Under the pieces are notes generated by a model. It ran no database searches and had not been told where the DNA came from. It was given only the letters and a program-made list of their open reading frames with translations. This document shows positions 37,378 through 46,403 of a stretch of DNA of 64,000 nucleotides, one piece after another. Within the stretch, counting starts at the first letter, position 1. Each line of letters starts with the position of its first letter. Position numbers and translations under genes: made by a program. The stretch is from Alphaproteobacteria bacterium (lineage in GTDB: Bacteria > Pseudomonadota > Alphaproteobacteria > TMED109): positions 1 through 64,000 of the forward strand of contig JAJDZX010000103.1 in the NCBI GenBank assembly GCA_022824395.1. Reading direction: 5' to 3'.

Positions 37378-37648
37378 TCGCAGCGCTCGTCGAGAAGCCG
37401 CGCCAGTGCGCCGGGCCGAAGCGCCTCCGGGCGGAACGTTCGCGTCGAGAGTGCTGGCGCCATGAGGGCGCCGCTGCGTTCAAGACGCTCCAGCCGATTC
37501 GCCAGCGTCGGCATAGGCTCCGTCGGATCGTGACGAACTCCGCCACGGTCTTGTCCCGTTGCGAGACGGTCACGATCCTGCCCTCTTGCACCTGCCATCC
37601 GGATGACCTCACCGCTGGATGTGCTGACGTCGGGCGGTGGTGAGCCAT
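37374..37648 (-). pseudogene. Phd-type antitoxin with frameshift
   Basis: One frame gives QVQEGRIVTVSQRDKTVAEF, the Phd/YefM DNA-binding turn. The next frame gives EPMPTLANRLERLERSGALM and RPEALRPGALARLLDERCE, the usual C-terminus of PIN-partner antitoxins. The shift is near 37533. The N-terminus is not recoverable with certainty. Together with the adjoining PIN relic this is a dead TA pair. Confidence 0.55.
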
Positions 37649-37670
37649 GCGGGTTGGTTATGATCCCTTC

Positions 37671-37948
37671 ATGGCGATCACGTATTCCGTGCGCGAGGCA
37701 AAGGCCCGTTTTCCGAAGTCCTCCGCCAAGCCCGCGACGGCAAGACAGCTACGGTTTCCTTCCGCGGAGAGGCCGTGGCAGAGATCCGCGCGATCAAGGA
37801 GCGGGCCAGTCCTACACTTGACGCTCGGCTCGCAGAACTGGAACGCAACGGTTGCCTGGTCTGCGCAGCCGTCCCGAGAAAAAGCATGGGGCTCGTGGCA
37901 CGCCAGCCGGGAACGCTCGCGCGCTTCCTCGATGAGCGGGACGGATGA
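37671..37948 (+). pseudogene. Phd-type antitoxin with one frameshift
   Basis: MAITYSVREAKARF opens a Phd antitoxin; after about 37712 the protein continues in another frame as EVLRQARDGKTATVSFRGEA, VAEIRAIKERASPTLDARLA and GTLARFLDERDG, ending at TGA 37948. A single inserted or deleted base near the TTTTCC run explains the break. Confidence 0.65.
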
Positions 37949-38010
37949 GCGTCACTAACGTCGACTAATCCGCATTGATTGCCATCATCGTCGATGAACC
38001 CGATGCGCCC
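37945..38010 (+). pseudogene. PIN (VapC) toxin stub with nonsense codon
   Basis: ATGA overlap with the antitoxin relic. The frame reads MSVTNVD, then TAA where PIN toxins have Thr, then SALIAIIVDEPDAPGSARHL in the same frame, i.e. the DTSALIA opening of VapC split by a stop. The rest of the PIN domain is missing and the frame runs straight into the exported hydrolase gene. Confidence 0.6.
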
Positions 38011-38046
38011 GGGTCGGCCCGGCACCTGGACCACGGAGTAGCACTC

Positions 38047-39075
38047 GTGCCCGTTTACGTCAGAATTCTCGCCTCGGTGCTCGCGATGCTCGGTGCGGGC
38101 ACCGCCGCTGGCGCCCATGGTCGCGAAATCTTGCCGCCGGTACCGACACCGACCGACCTCAAGCCGGGCAGCATCACCTGCGACGAGTGCCCGTATCCGG
38201 CCCCGAGCAAGTATCTCGACCTCAGCGTGTACAGCCAGGATGTGCGCATCGCCTACATGGACATCGCACCGACCGGCCCGGCCAACGGCCACGTGGTCCT
38301 GCTGATGCACGGCAACAACTTCGGCGGCTTCTACTTCGGTGACATCATCGACGGGCTGACCAGCGCCGGGTTTCGCGTCGTCGCCCCGGATCAAATCGGG
38401 TACGGCAAATCGTCGAAGCCGATCGCGCCCTACAACTTCAACACGCAGGCGCGCAACACGCAGCTCATCCTCGAGCAGGAGGGAATCGACAGGGTCATGG
38501 CGGTCGGCCACTCGATGGGCGGCATGCTCGCGACGCGGTTCACCACGCAGTATCCCGACTCGGTCGAGCGGCTGGTCATCTACAACCCCATCGGCCTCTC
38601 CGACAACCGGTTCAATCGCCCGATGATGCCGGTCGAACAGATCTACGAGCGGATCCTCCAGACCGACTACCAGAGCACCCGCCGGAACCTCAGCCGGTAC
38701 GTCGGGCACGACCCGTCGGCCTGGAATGACAAGTTCGAGCTCTATACCCGCATCCGCGCGTCGTGGACCCTCAGCTCCGACTTTCCGCGCCTTGCCATGG
38801 TGCAGGCGATCATCAGGCAGATGCTCTACCAGGACCCGGTCGTCTACGACTGGCCGCATATCCAGGTGCCGACGCTCGCCTTCGGGGGCGCGGAAGATCT
38901 GCTGCTCGGTCCGGCGGAGGTCTTCCGGGAGCGCATGCAGGTGTTGGCCGACACCATCCCGAACGGCAACGGGCGCGTGCTGCTCTTTCCCGGTCTCGGT
39001 CACGTGCCGCACCTGGAGCGGCCGGACATCATCGTGCCCGCGCTCGTCGAATACCTGCTGGAAGGCGTCGAGTAG
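38047..39075 (+). CDS. Exported alpha/beta hydrolase
   Basis: 342 aa from GTG 38047, which opens the signal peptide (VYVRILASVLAMLGAGTAAG, cleaved before AHGREILPP); GGAG lies upstream. VVLLMHGNNFGGFYFGDIID gives the oxyanion loop, the nucleophile Ser is in VGHSMGGMLATRF, and the catalytic His in GLGHVPHLERPD. Two cysteines (ITCDECPYP) follow the signal region. It is probably a periplasmic esterase or related hydrolase; the substrate is unknown. The in-frame sequence before the GTG is a toxin relic, not part of this gene. Confidence 0.87.
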   Translation: MPVYVRILASVLAMLGAGTAAGAHGREILPPVPTPTDLKPGSITCDECPYPAPSKYLDLSVYSQDVRIAYMDIAPTGPANGHVVLLMHGNNFGGFYFGDIIDGLTSAGFRVVAPDQIGYGKSSKPIAPYNFNTQARNTQLILEQEGIDRVMAVGHSMGGMLATRFTTQYPDSVERLVIYNPIGLSDNRFNRPMMPVEQIYERILQTDYQSTRRNLSRYVGHDPSAWNDKFELYTRIRASWTLSSDFPRLAMVQAIIRQMLYQDPVVYDWPHIQVPTLAFGGAEDLLLGPAEVFRERMQVLADTIPNGNGRVLLFPGLGHVPHLERPDIIVPALVEYLLEGVE

Positions 39076-39345
39076 GGCCGTGCCGGATCAGATTGCTGTA
39101 GATCATCGAGTCTGGATCCACCCGGGCCGGGGTGATGGCGTGCTTCCTGGCGCCGCCCCGCGCAACCCGAAGACAGCTCGGGCGGTTCCCTCGATGCCCG
39201 ATCGAGAAGCGGGCAACGACACGGGCAGCGGGAGTGGCTCCCAGACCGAAAGTTGCCATGCGTGAAGGACTTGCGGGTGTTCGGTTGCCCGCGCCGCCGG
39301 AACACCCTGCGCGCGCCTGCAAGGATTGGCGGCTGACCAAATCGC

Positions 39346-40050
39346 TCAGAGTTCCCCGGCGAGCAGCAGGTCGACGTCCGTCGATGCTTCCCTGATGGTG
39401 GCGACCGGAGCCGTCGCCGCGATCGATCCCTTCCGCATGATGGAGACCTGGTCGCACAGGGCGGCCGCGAACTCCAGATTTTGCTCCGCCAGCAGGATGG
39501 TCAGGTTGTCCTGCCGCTTCAGCGTGATCAGCAGTTCGAGAATCTGGTCGACAAACGAGGGCTGCAGCCCCTCCGTGGGCTCGTCGAGAAGCAGCGTGCC
39601 GGGATGCGTGCTGAGGCAGCAGGCCAGTGCGACCAGTTGCCGCTCGCCACCGCTCAGCGCATCGCCGGTCCGATCAAGCAGCGGCGGCAGGGCCGGGAAC
39701 CGGTCCAGGATGCCCGGCAGGCTTCCCGCGGGGCGACCTTTCGCGACCATCGCGTACCGCAACTGGTCCCGGACGGTCATTCGCAGGAAGACGCCCTGCC
39801 CCTGTGGCACGTAGCCGAACCCCGCCCGCGCACGCTCCTGTGGTGGCTCGTTCGTCACGTCGCGCCCGTCGAGCACGATTTGCCCGTCCGTCACGGTGAG
39901 AAACCCCATCAGGGCGCGCATCAGCGTGGTCTTGCCCATGCCGTTGGATCCGAGGACCGCCGCCGCCACGCCGGTCCCGACTTCAAGGTCGACGCCGTTC
40001 AGGACGGGAATCGAGCCGTACCCGCCGCAAAGTCCGGTGACCGTCAACAT
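39346..40050 (-). CDS. ABC importer ATPase, LivF/UrtE type
   Basis: 234 aa. Walker A VLGSNGMGKTTLMRAL, signature LSGGERQLVALA, Walker B TLLLDEPTEGL, and the H-loop position is Gln (LLAEQNLEF) as usual for LivF. It energises uptake of branched-chain amino acids, amides or urea. It is the last gene of the five-gene operon, overlapping the previous ATPase by 7 nt. Confidence 0.93.
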   Translation of the reverse strand: MLTVTGLCGGYGSIPVLNGVDLEVGTGVAAAVLGSNGMGKTTLMRALMGFLTVTDGQIVLDGRDVTNEPPQERARAGFGYVPQGQGVFLRMTVRDQLRYAMVAKGRPAGSLPGILDRFPALPPLLDRTGDALSGGERQLVALACCLSTHPGTLLLDEPTEGLQPSFVDQILELLITLKRQDNLTILLAEQNLEFAAALCDQVSIMRKGSIAATAPVATIREASTDVDLLLAGEL

Positions 40051-40781
40051 GCGCGGGCGTTCCGACCGTGGCCGAGGTAGACATCACGCACCGCGCGGTC
40101 CTGCAGGACCGCATCCACAGTGCCTTCCGTGAGGATCCGTCCCTGGTGGAACACCGTGACCGTGTCCGCGACCATGCGGATGAACTGGATATCGTGCTCG
40201 ACCGCGATGATCGTCCGTCCCTCGGCCAGCCTGCGCACCAGATCGGCCGTCTCGGCGACTTCACGGCGGGTCATGCCGGCCGTGGGTTCGTCAAGCAGCA
40301 TCAGCTGCGGGTCTCCCGCGATCACGAGGCCGAGTTCCAGCCACTGCCGCTGGCCATGGGGCAGTTCCCCGGCCGGCCGGGAGGCTTGCCGGGCGAGCCC
40401 GATCGTCGCGAGGACTTCCTCGGTCCGGCGCCGCCGGGCGGCACGGCTGCCGCACCGCCAGGTCGCGAGACGGACGTTCTCGTCCACGCTCAGTCCGTCG
40501 AACAGCGCGGGAACCTGGGTCTTGATGGCGACCCCCCTGCGCGCGATGGCGTGGGGTCCGTCACCGGTGATGTCGTGGCCGGCCAGCCGGATCCGTCCGG
40601 CCGTGGGCCGGAGCTGCCCCGAGAGGCAGCGGAAGAACGTGCTCTTGCCGGCGCCGTTGGGCCCGATCAGGCAGCGCAGCTCGCCGTCACCTACCTGGAA
40701 ATCGACCTCGTGCACGGCGATCACCCCGCCGAATCGCCGGGTGAGGGACGCGGTCTCCAGGAGCGGGGTGGCGCCGGTCAT
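40044..40781 (-). CDS. ABC importer ATPase, LivG/UrtD type
   Basis: 245 aa. Walker A LIGPNGAGKSTFFRCLSG, Walker B LMLLDEPTAGM, switch His in IIAVEHDIQFI. The ABC signature is degenerate: LPHGQRQWLEL instead of LSxGxQ, a change also typical of UrtD-type subunits, which supports the urea/amide assignment. It overlaps the permease by 4 nt. Confidence 0.92.
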   Translation of the reverse strand: MTGATPLLETASLTRRFGGVIAVHEVDFQVGDGELRCLIGPNGAGKSTFFRCLSGQLRPTAGRIRLAGHDITGDGPHAIARRGVAIKTQVPALFDGLSVDENVRLATWRCGSRAARRRRTEEVLATIGLARQASRPAGELPHGQRQWLELGLVIAGDPQLMLLDEPTAGMTRREVAETADLVRRLAEGRTIIAVEHDIQFIRMVADTVTVFHQGRILTEGTVDAVLQDRAVRDVYLGHGRNARAC

Positions 40782-41782
40782 CGCGGATCGCGTCCCGGAG
40801 GGCGGATTCTCGCGAGCAGGTCACGAAGCCCGGGGACGAGGCCGCGGCGGGCGAAGAGCACCAGCAGCACGAAGCCGGCGCCCAGGACGAGGTTGGTGTC
40901 GGCCAGCTTGGCTTCGCCGAGCCAGGTCATCACGGCCTGCACCAGCACGCATCCGATCACTGCTCCGCTCAGGGTGCCGAGTCCGCCAACCAGCACCCAG
41001 ACAATGATTTGCGCGGTGAATGTCATCGAGAACACGTTGGGGCTCACGTAGGCGCCCCAGGCGGCGAACAGAACGCCCGCGAGCCCGGCGATCCCGCCGC
41101 CGATCACGAACACCGCGAGCTTCCGCATGCGGACGTCGTACCCGAGCAGCTGCGCGCGCTCCTCGTTCTCCCGGATCGCGACGACGACCCGGCCGAAGTC
41201 GGTTGCGAGGAGCCAGCGGAGGCCGCCGTAGACGATGGCCAGCACGATGGCCGTGAGGATGTAGAGATCCCCGTAGACCAGCGGCTGCTCGGGCGCGCCG
41301 GGGACATTGATCGGGGGCACGGACGGAATCCCGTTGTAGCCGCCGAGCAGCGCCGCCCCGATTCGGTACTGGCTCCCGGCGGAAGCCCCGATCAGGTAGT
41401 AGAAGATGAGCGATACCGCCAGCGTGATCACCGCCAGGTAGACATCGCTGATCCGCCGCCAGAACAGGAAGTAGCCGAGGAGCCCCGCCAGCAGTGCCGG
41501 GACCAGGACCCCGAGGAGGATGGGCAGCGTGCTTTCGCCGAGGTTGATCACGGCCACGGCGAAGGTGTAGGCGCCCAGGCCGAAGAACGCGGATTGGCCG
41601 AAGCTGAGGATGCCGCCGAACCCCCACACCCAGGCGAGACTGAGCGCCAGGATCGCGAAGATCAGGAACAGGGTCAGTTCAAACTGGACATAGACCTCCG
41701 TGGCGGCCGGGACCACCGCGATCAGGACGGCGCCCGCCACCCCGGCGCCGAGCAGGCCAGTGCGGTCGCGGAGCCAGTTCAC
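40778..41782 (-). CDS. ABC importer permease, LivM/UrtC type
   Basis: 334 aa from a GTG overlapping the LivH stop by 4 nt. It has eight to ten hydrophobic helices and the LivM signatures AWVWGFGGILSFGQSAFFGLG, RAQLLGYDVRMRKLAVFVI and VLVGGLGTLSGAVIGCV. It forms the inner-membrane channel with the LivH-like protein. Confidence 0.93.
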   Translation of the reverse strand: MNWLRDRTGLLGAGVAGAVLIAVVPAATEVYVQFELTLFLIFAILALSLAWVWGFGGILSFGQSAFFGLGAYTFAVAVINLGESTLPILLGVLVPALLAGLLGYFLFWRRISDVYLAVITLAVSLIFYYLIGASAGSQYRIGAALLGGYNGIPSVPPINVPGAPEQPLVYGDLYILTAIVLAIVYGGLRWLLATDFGRVVVAIRENEERAQLLGYDVRMRKLAVFVIGGGIAGLAGVLFAAWGAYVSPNVFSMTFTAQIIVWVLVGGLGTLSGAVIGCVLVQAVMTWLGEAKLADTNLVLGAGFVLLVLFARRGLVPGLRDLLARIRPPGRDPR

Positions 41783-42645
41783 AGGGCCTTGCGGAAGTAG
41801 CGCCCGGTGATCCCGGTGGGGAGCACGCGCAGCAGCGCGATGGCCACCACCAGGAGCGCCACCTCGCCGACCACGGGCCGGCTCACGAATGCCGCCGCCT
41901 GACTGGTGAGACCGAAGAGCGCCGCGGCCAGGGTCGTGCCGGTGAGCGCGGTCGCGCCCCCGCTGATCACGGTGATGAACGCCTTGACGACGTACGTGGC
42001 TCCGATCTCCGGCAGCACGCCGGCGAGCGGGGCCAGCACCGCCCCGGCGAGGCCGCTCAGGGCCGATCCGAGCACGAACGTGGCGCTGCGGATGCGCACC
42101 GTGTCGGCGCCGAGCCCGGCCGCCAGCTCGCCATCCTGCATGGTGCCGCGCACCAGCAGTCCCGCCCGGCTCCACCGCAGCCAGGCGAACAAGGCGAGGA
42201 TCACGAGGATCGTGACACCGATCACGAAAAACGTATAGATCCCAATCGTATAGGAGCCAATCTGAATCGTTCCGAAAGGTGGGGCGACGCCCTGCTGGTG
42301 GTAGCCCAGCACCGTGGCCGCGAGGCCGACCAGGAACAGGCTCAGCCCCCAGGTGGCGAGGATCGTGGCGATCACGTCGCCCCTGAGCTGCCGGATGACG
42401 AGGCGTTCCACGAGATACCCGAGCATGCCCACGACTGCGGGTGCGATGACCAGCATGGCAAGCCAGAGGTTGACGCCCGCCCCGGCCGAGAGGACGAACG
42501 CGTAGCCGCCCACCATCAGGAACTCGCCGTGGGCGAAGTTGATCACCCGCAGCATTCCGAAGATCACTGCCAGCCCGACGCTGATCAGCGCGAGGCTCGC
42601 GATCGCGTGCAGGAGGTGCAGGCCGACGACGAGGGCGAGATCCAT
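41779..42645 (-). CDS. ABC importer permease, LivH/UrtB type
   Basis: 288 aa. LALISVGLAVIFGMLRVINF and AHGEFLMVGGYAFVL are the LivH/UrtB opening; VRGTMQDGELAAGLGADTVR and GATALTGTTLAAALFG follow. ATG 42645 matches the family start; the frame upstream is antisense to the binding-protein gene. It is part of the same operon. Confidence 0.93.
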   Translation of the reverse strand: MDLALVVGLHLLHAIASLALISVGLAVIFGMLRVINFAHGEFLMVGGYAFVLSAGAGVNLWLAMLVIAPAVVGMLGYLVERLVIRQLRGDVIATILATWGLSLFLVGLAATVLGYHQQGVAPPFGTIQIGSYTIGIYTFFVIGVTILVILALFAWLRWSRAGLLVRGTMQDGELAAGLGADTVRIRSATFVLGSALSGLAGAVLAPLAGVLPEIGATYVVKAFITVISGGATALTGTTLAAALFGLTSQAAAFVSRPVVGEVALLVVAIALLRVLPTGITGRYFRKAL

Positions 42646-42668
42646 GCCTGCCGCCGCCCCGCCGCGTC

Positions 42669-43892
42669 TCAGATGTCGGGCGTGTACATCGTGTTCGTGT
42701 CCGGGCGCGCCTGCAGGTCGCACTGATCCGCAGGATTGGTCGGCGGCACGTTCTGGTACCGCTCGAGAATCCGGAACTCGCCGTCCCGCGCCTCGGCGAG
42801 ATGGGTGTTCATGAAGCAGTGGTGGGTCCGGGCGTCGATCGTCAGCGGGCCGCCGGGCCCGTCGACGCTGATCCCCGTCTCGAGTGCCGCGACGACTGCT
42901 TCCCGGTCGGTGGTGCCGGCCTGCCGGACTCCTTCCGCCCACAGCATCCAGCCGTACCAGTCCTTGATCGGCACGTCGGTCAGGTAGCCGTAGTCGGTAC
43001 CGTTCCGCCGGCGGAACTCGGCCAGCCACGTCTGGTTGAACGGATAGTCGAGGCTCTCGTAGTACGACCCGATGACCATGATCCCGTTGACGACTTCGGG
43101 CGGCATCCGGACGATTTCGCTGGTTCCGCCGAACGTCGTCGACATCATCGGAATCCGCTGGTTCATGCCCGCCGACGCCCATTGTCCGTAGAAGGCCTCG
43201 TGGGCGGGGCCGACGAACACGTTGAGCACGACGTCGGGCTCCACGGCCTGGATGCGGCTGATCGTGGCGCCGAACTGGTTGACCTCAAGCGGGAAGAACT
43301 CCTCGCCCACCACCTCGCCGCCCAGGGCCAGGGCCCCCCGGCGAATCCACCGCGCCGAGATCTGTCCGTAGTTGTAGTCGGCGGCCAGCACGTAGACCCG
43401 CTTGCCCCAGCGCTCGGCCGCCGCGCGGAGCAGCAGGTCGACGTAGATGCCGGGGGTGGCGCCGGTCGCGAAGAAGTTGCCGTCGCAAACGCCGCCCTCG
43501 TAGTTCGTGTTGTAGACGTAGAGCGTTTCCAGCCGGCGCAGGATCGGTCGAATGACCTCGCGCGAGGAGCTCGTCAGGCCGCCCTGTACCACCGCCACAC
43601 GGTCCCGCAGGGCCAGCTGGTTGGCGAACTGGTTGTAGAACTGCATGTCGGACTGGGAGTCGTAGAGCTTGACGTCGAGCGGGCGCCCGAGCAGGCCGCC
43701 CGATTCGTTGATCTGGTCAAGCGCGAGCCTGGCGCAGCGCCACTGGTTCTGGCCAAAGCCCTGCAGGGGCCCCGAGAGGTCGTAGATGGCGCCGACCGGG
43801 ATCGGTTCGCTGGCGTGCGCGGGGCCCGTGCCCAGCGCGGGAAGGGCGGCGGTGGCGGCCAGCCCTTCGAGGAACGTGCGTCGTGTCAGCAA
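42669..43892 (-). CDS. ABC importer binding protein, urea/short-chain amide type
   Basis: 407 aa from a TTG (no ATG or GTG fits). The start LLTRRTFLEGLAATAALPAL is a Tat-type signal. PVGAIYDLSGPLQGFGQNQW, VYVLAADYNYGQISARWIRR, GEVVGEEFFPLEVNQFGATI and IRRGALALGG match UrtA/FmdD-like proteins better than LivJ. A late THHCFMNTHLAEARDGEFRI is also UrtA-like. It is the first gene of the operon; the substrate (urea, amide or amino acid) is inferred. Confidence 0.87.
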   Translation of the reverse strand: MLTRRTFLEGLAATAALPALGTGPAHASEPIPVGAIYDLSGPLQGFGQNQWRCARLALDQINESGGLLGRPLDVKLYDSQSDMQFYNQFANQLALRDRVAVVQGGLTSSSREVIRPILRRLETLYVYNTNYEGGVCDGNFFATGATPGIYVDLLLRAAAERWGKRVYVLAADYNYGQISARWIRRGALALGGEVVGEEFFPLEVNQFGATISRIQAVEPDVVLNVFVGPAHEAFYGQWASAGMNQRIPMMSTTFGGTSEIVRMPPEVVNGIMVIGSYYESLDYPFNQTWLAEFRRRNGTDYGYLTDVPIKDWYGWMLWAEGVRQAGTTDREAVVAALETGISVDGPGGPLTIDARTHHCFMNTHLAEARDGEFRILERYQNVPPTNPADQCDLQARPDTNTMYTPDI

Positions 43893-44150
43893 CGTGACGA
43901 AATCTCCCGTGGAAATGGCCGGGCACGACTTGATGTGCGGTGGCAGGGCGCCCGGGCGCGCGACGCCGCCGGTTCGGTAGGCCGCTCGGGTCGCGTGGTA
44001 CCAAGTTAGCAAGATAGAGCGCTGCGGTTGGGCCGGTAAGCCGGGCAGTCCTGTGCGGCGGAAACCGGGCCGCATGTGCGTTGCTGGTGCCGGTCGTTCG
44101 TTGACAGGCAGGGGGGCTGCCGTACGATCGCCGAAACGTGGGAAGACGGG

Positions 44151-45299
44151 GTGTGGGCAGTGGACGCTTTTCTCGACGAGGGCCAGAAACTCTTCCAGGA
44201 CACGGTCCGCCGGTTCGCCGAGGAACGCATGGCGCCCCTGGCGGCGGACTGGGACCGGGAGGAGACGTTTCCGGTCGACGTGCTGCGCGAGGCGGCCGGT
44301 CTCGGCCTGGCCGGCCTGTACGTCCCGGCGGAGCAGGGCGGCAGCGGACTCTCGCGTCTCGATGCGGCCATCGTGTTCGAGGAACTCTCGGCCGCCTGTC
44401 CGTCGACGGCTGCGTACATCTCGATCCACAACATGGTGGCGTGGATGATCGCCACGTTCGGCAACGACGAGCAGCGCGGCCGGTTCCTCCCCGGAATGAT
44501 GACGATGGAGCAGCTTTCGAGCTACTGCCTGAGCGAGCCGGGCTCGGGATCGGACGCGGCCTCGCTGTCCACCCGCGCGGTGCGCGACGGCGATCATTAC
44601 GTGCTGAACGGCTCGAAAGCGTTCATCTCCGGCGGATCGGCGTCCGACCTCTACGCCTGCATGGTGCGGACCGGCGGCGAGGGGCCCCGCGGGATTTCCT
44701 GCGTGGTGGTGGAGAAGGGGGCGCCGGGCCTGTCGTTCGGTCGGCAGGAGGCCAAGCTCGGCTGGCACAGCCAGCCGACGGCGGCCGTCATCTTCGAGGA
44801 TTGCCGGGTGCCGGTCGCCAACCGGATCGGCGCCGAGGGAGAGGGTTTTCGGATCGCCATGCGCGGTCTCGACGGGGGGCGCATCAACATCGCGTCGTGC
44901 TCGCTGGGCGCGGCGCGGCGCGCGCTCGAAGAGACCCGTGAGCACCTCCGGACACGGAAGCAGTTCGGGGAGACTCTCGCATCGTTCCAGGGGCTTCGGT
45001 TCCGGTACGCCGACATGGCGACCGAGCTGGAGGCAGCCAGGCTGCTGGTGCACGCGGCTGCCCGCGCCGTCGATTCCGGCCAGCCCGACGCCACGATCCG
45101 GTGCGCCATGGCCAAGCGGTATGCGACCGACGTCGGGTTCCACGTGTGCGACGAGGCGATCCAGCTGCACGGCGGCTACGGCTATCTCAACGACTACCCG
45201 CTCGAACGCCTGCAGCGGGACACGCGCGTGCACCGGATCCTCGAGGGAACCAACGAGATCATGCGCGTGATCGTTTCGCGCGGACTGCTCGACGACTGA
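44151..45299 (+). CDS. Acyl-CoA dehydrogenase, probably isobutyryl-CoA
   Basis: 382 aa from a GTG with GGGAAG upstream. FAD-binding [59 protein letters not shown], and the end [20 protein letters not shown] with the usual catalytic Glu region. The next gene is a 3-hydroxyisobutyryl-CoA hydrolase, so the likely substrate is isobutyryl-CoA of valine degradation; the assignment is from context and similarity to ACAD8. Confidence 0.9.
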   Translation: MWAVDAFLDEGQKLFQDTVRRFAEERMAPLAADWDREETFPVDVLREAAGLGLAGLYVPAEQGGSGLSRLDAAIVFEELSAACPSTAAYISIHNMVAWMIATFGNDEQRGRFLPGMMTMEQLSSYCLSEPGSGSDAASLSTRAVRDGDHYVLNGSKAFISGGSASDLYACMVRTGGEGPRGISCVVVEKGAPGLSFGRQEAKLGWHSQPTAAVIFEDCRVPVANRIGAEGEGFRIAMRGLDGGRINIASCSLGAARRALEETREHLRTRKQFGETLASFQGLRFRYADMATELEAARLLVHAAARAVDSGQPDATIRCAMAKRYATDVGFHVCDEAIQLHGGYGYLNDYPLERLQRDTRVHRILEGTNEIMRVIVSRGLLDD

Positions 45300-45325
45300 C
45301 GCCCGGCCGACCGCAGGACAGGGAC

Positions 45326-46369
45326 GTGACAGCTGGTCTTCACTGGTTTCGCGACGGTGCGGCCGGACGCGTCGTCCTGGACCGCCAGGAGGCGCTGAAC
45401 GCCCTCGATCTCGCAATGGTGCGGACCTTTGCCGAGGCGCTTGATGCCTTTGAGGACGATCCGGGCGTCCGCGCGGTCACCGTCGAGGGCAAGGGAGAGC
45501 GTGCGTTTTGCGCCGGCGGCGATGTGATGGCCTTCTACAACGCCCAGGGTACCGACAGTACCGTCAGCGCCGATTTCTTTCGGGAGGAATACACGCTCAA
45601 CCGGCGGATCAAGCGTTATCGGAAGCCGGTCGTGGCGTTCATGGACGGGATCACGATGGGCGGCGGCGTCGGCGTGTCGCTGCATGCCTCGCACCGGGTG
45701 GTCACCGATCGCACCTTGTTTGCGATGCCGGAGACGGGAATCGGGCTGTTTCCCGATGTCGGCACCGGTCACTTCCTGAGCCGACTGCCGGGCGGAATCG
45801 GCGCGTGGATCGCCCTCACCGGGAGCCGCCTTCGCGCGGGCGACTGCCTGGACATCGGCATCGGCACGCACGGACTGGACGCGGCGTCCTCGGTGGAGGC
45901 TGCCGTCGGGGCCGTCAGTGCCGTGTCCGACGACGACGTGGATGCAGCGTTGGCGCCGCATCTGGGCGAACCGGCGCCGGGCTCGGTCATGGAGACGGGC
46001 GATGCCATCGCGCGCAGTTTTGCCCATCGCGACCTGGCCGGCATCCTCGCGTCCCTGGACGCGGAGTGTTCGGACTGGGCTGAGACCATGCGGACCGAGC
46101 TTGGGCGAAAGTCACCGACGAGTCTCCGGATCACGCTTCGCCAGCTGGAGCTGGCAGCGACGGCGTCGTTCGAGGACGAACTCCGGACCGAGTACCGCAT
46201 GAGCCAGGCCTGTATCGCCGGGCACGACTTCATGGAGGGAATCCGGGCGGCGCTGGTCGACCGGGACCGGCAGCCCCGCTGGCACCCGGACCGGATCGAG
46301 GACGTGACGGAGGAACTGGTCGCCAGGCACTTCGTCGAACCCCCGGTCGGGGACCTCAGGTTCGACTAG
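45326..46369 (+). CDS. 3-hydroxyisobutyryl-CoA hydrolase
   Basis: 347 aa from a GTG. Crotonase fold: ALNALDLAMVRTFAEALDAF, the oxyanion segment RAFCAGGDVMAFYNAQ, KPVVAFMDGITMGGGVGVSL and TLFAMPETGIGLFPDVGTGH are diagnostic of HIBCH rather than enoyl-CoA hydratase. The length (about 350 aa) and C-terminal SQACIAGHDFMEGIRAALVD agree. It releases 3-hydroxyisobutyrate in valine catabolism. It is co-directional with the acyl-CoA dehydrogenase, 26 nt apart. Confidence 0.92.
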   Translation: MTAGLHWFRDGAAGRVVLDRQEALNALDLAMVRTFAEALDAFEDDPGVRAVTVEGKGERAFCAGGDVMAFYNAQGTDSTVSADFFREEYTLNRRIKRYRKPVVAFMDGITMGGGVGVSLHASHRVVTDRTLFAMPETGIGLFPDVGTGHFLSRLPGGIGAWIALTGSRLRAGDCLDIGIGTHGLDAASSVEAAVGAVSAVSDDDVDAALAPHLGEPAPGSVMETGDAIARSFAHRDLAGILASLDAECSDWAETMRTELGRKSPTSLRITLRQLELAATASFEDELRTEYRMSQACIAGHDFMEGIRAALVDRDRQPRWHPDRIEDVTEELVARHFVEPPVGDLRFD

Positions 46370-46371
46370 CA

Positions 46372-46394
46372 GGGGCGGATCGCTCCGCTGCCCC
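46372..46394. terminator. Hairpin between convergent genes
   Basis: GGGGCGGA-TCGC-TCCGCTGCCCC forms a GC stem with a 3-nt bulge between the HIBCH stop and the end of the convergent quinone oxidoreductase gene. It is probably a bidirectional terminator. Confidence 0.45.
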
Positions 46395-46403
46395 GGAAGA
46401 TCG

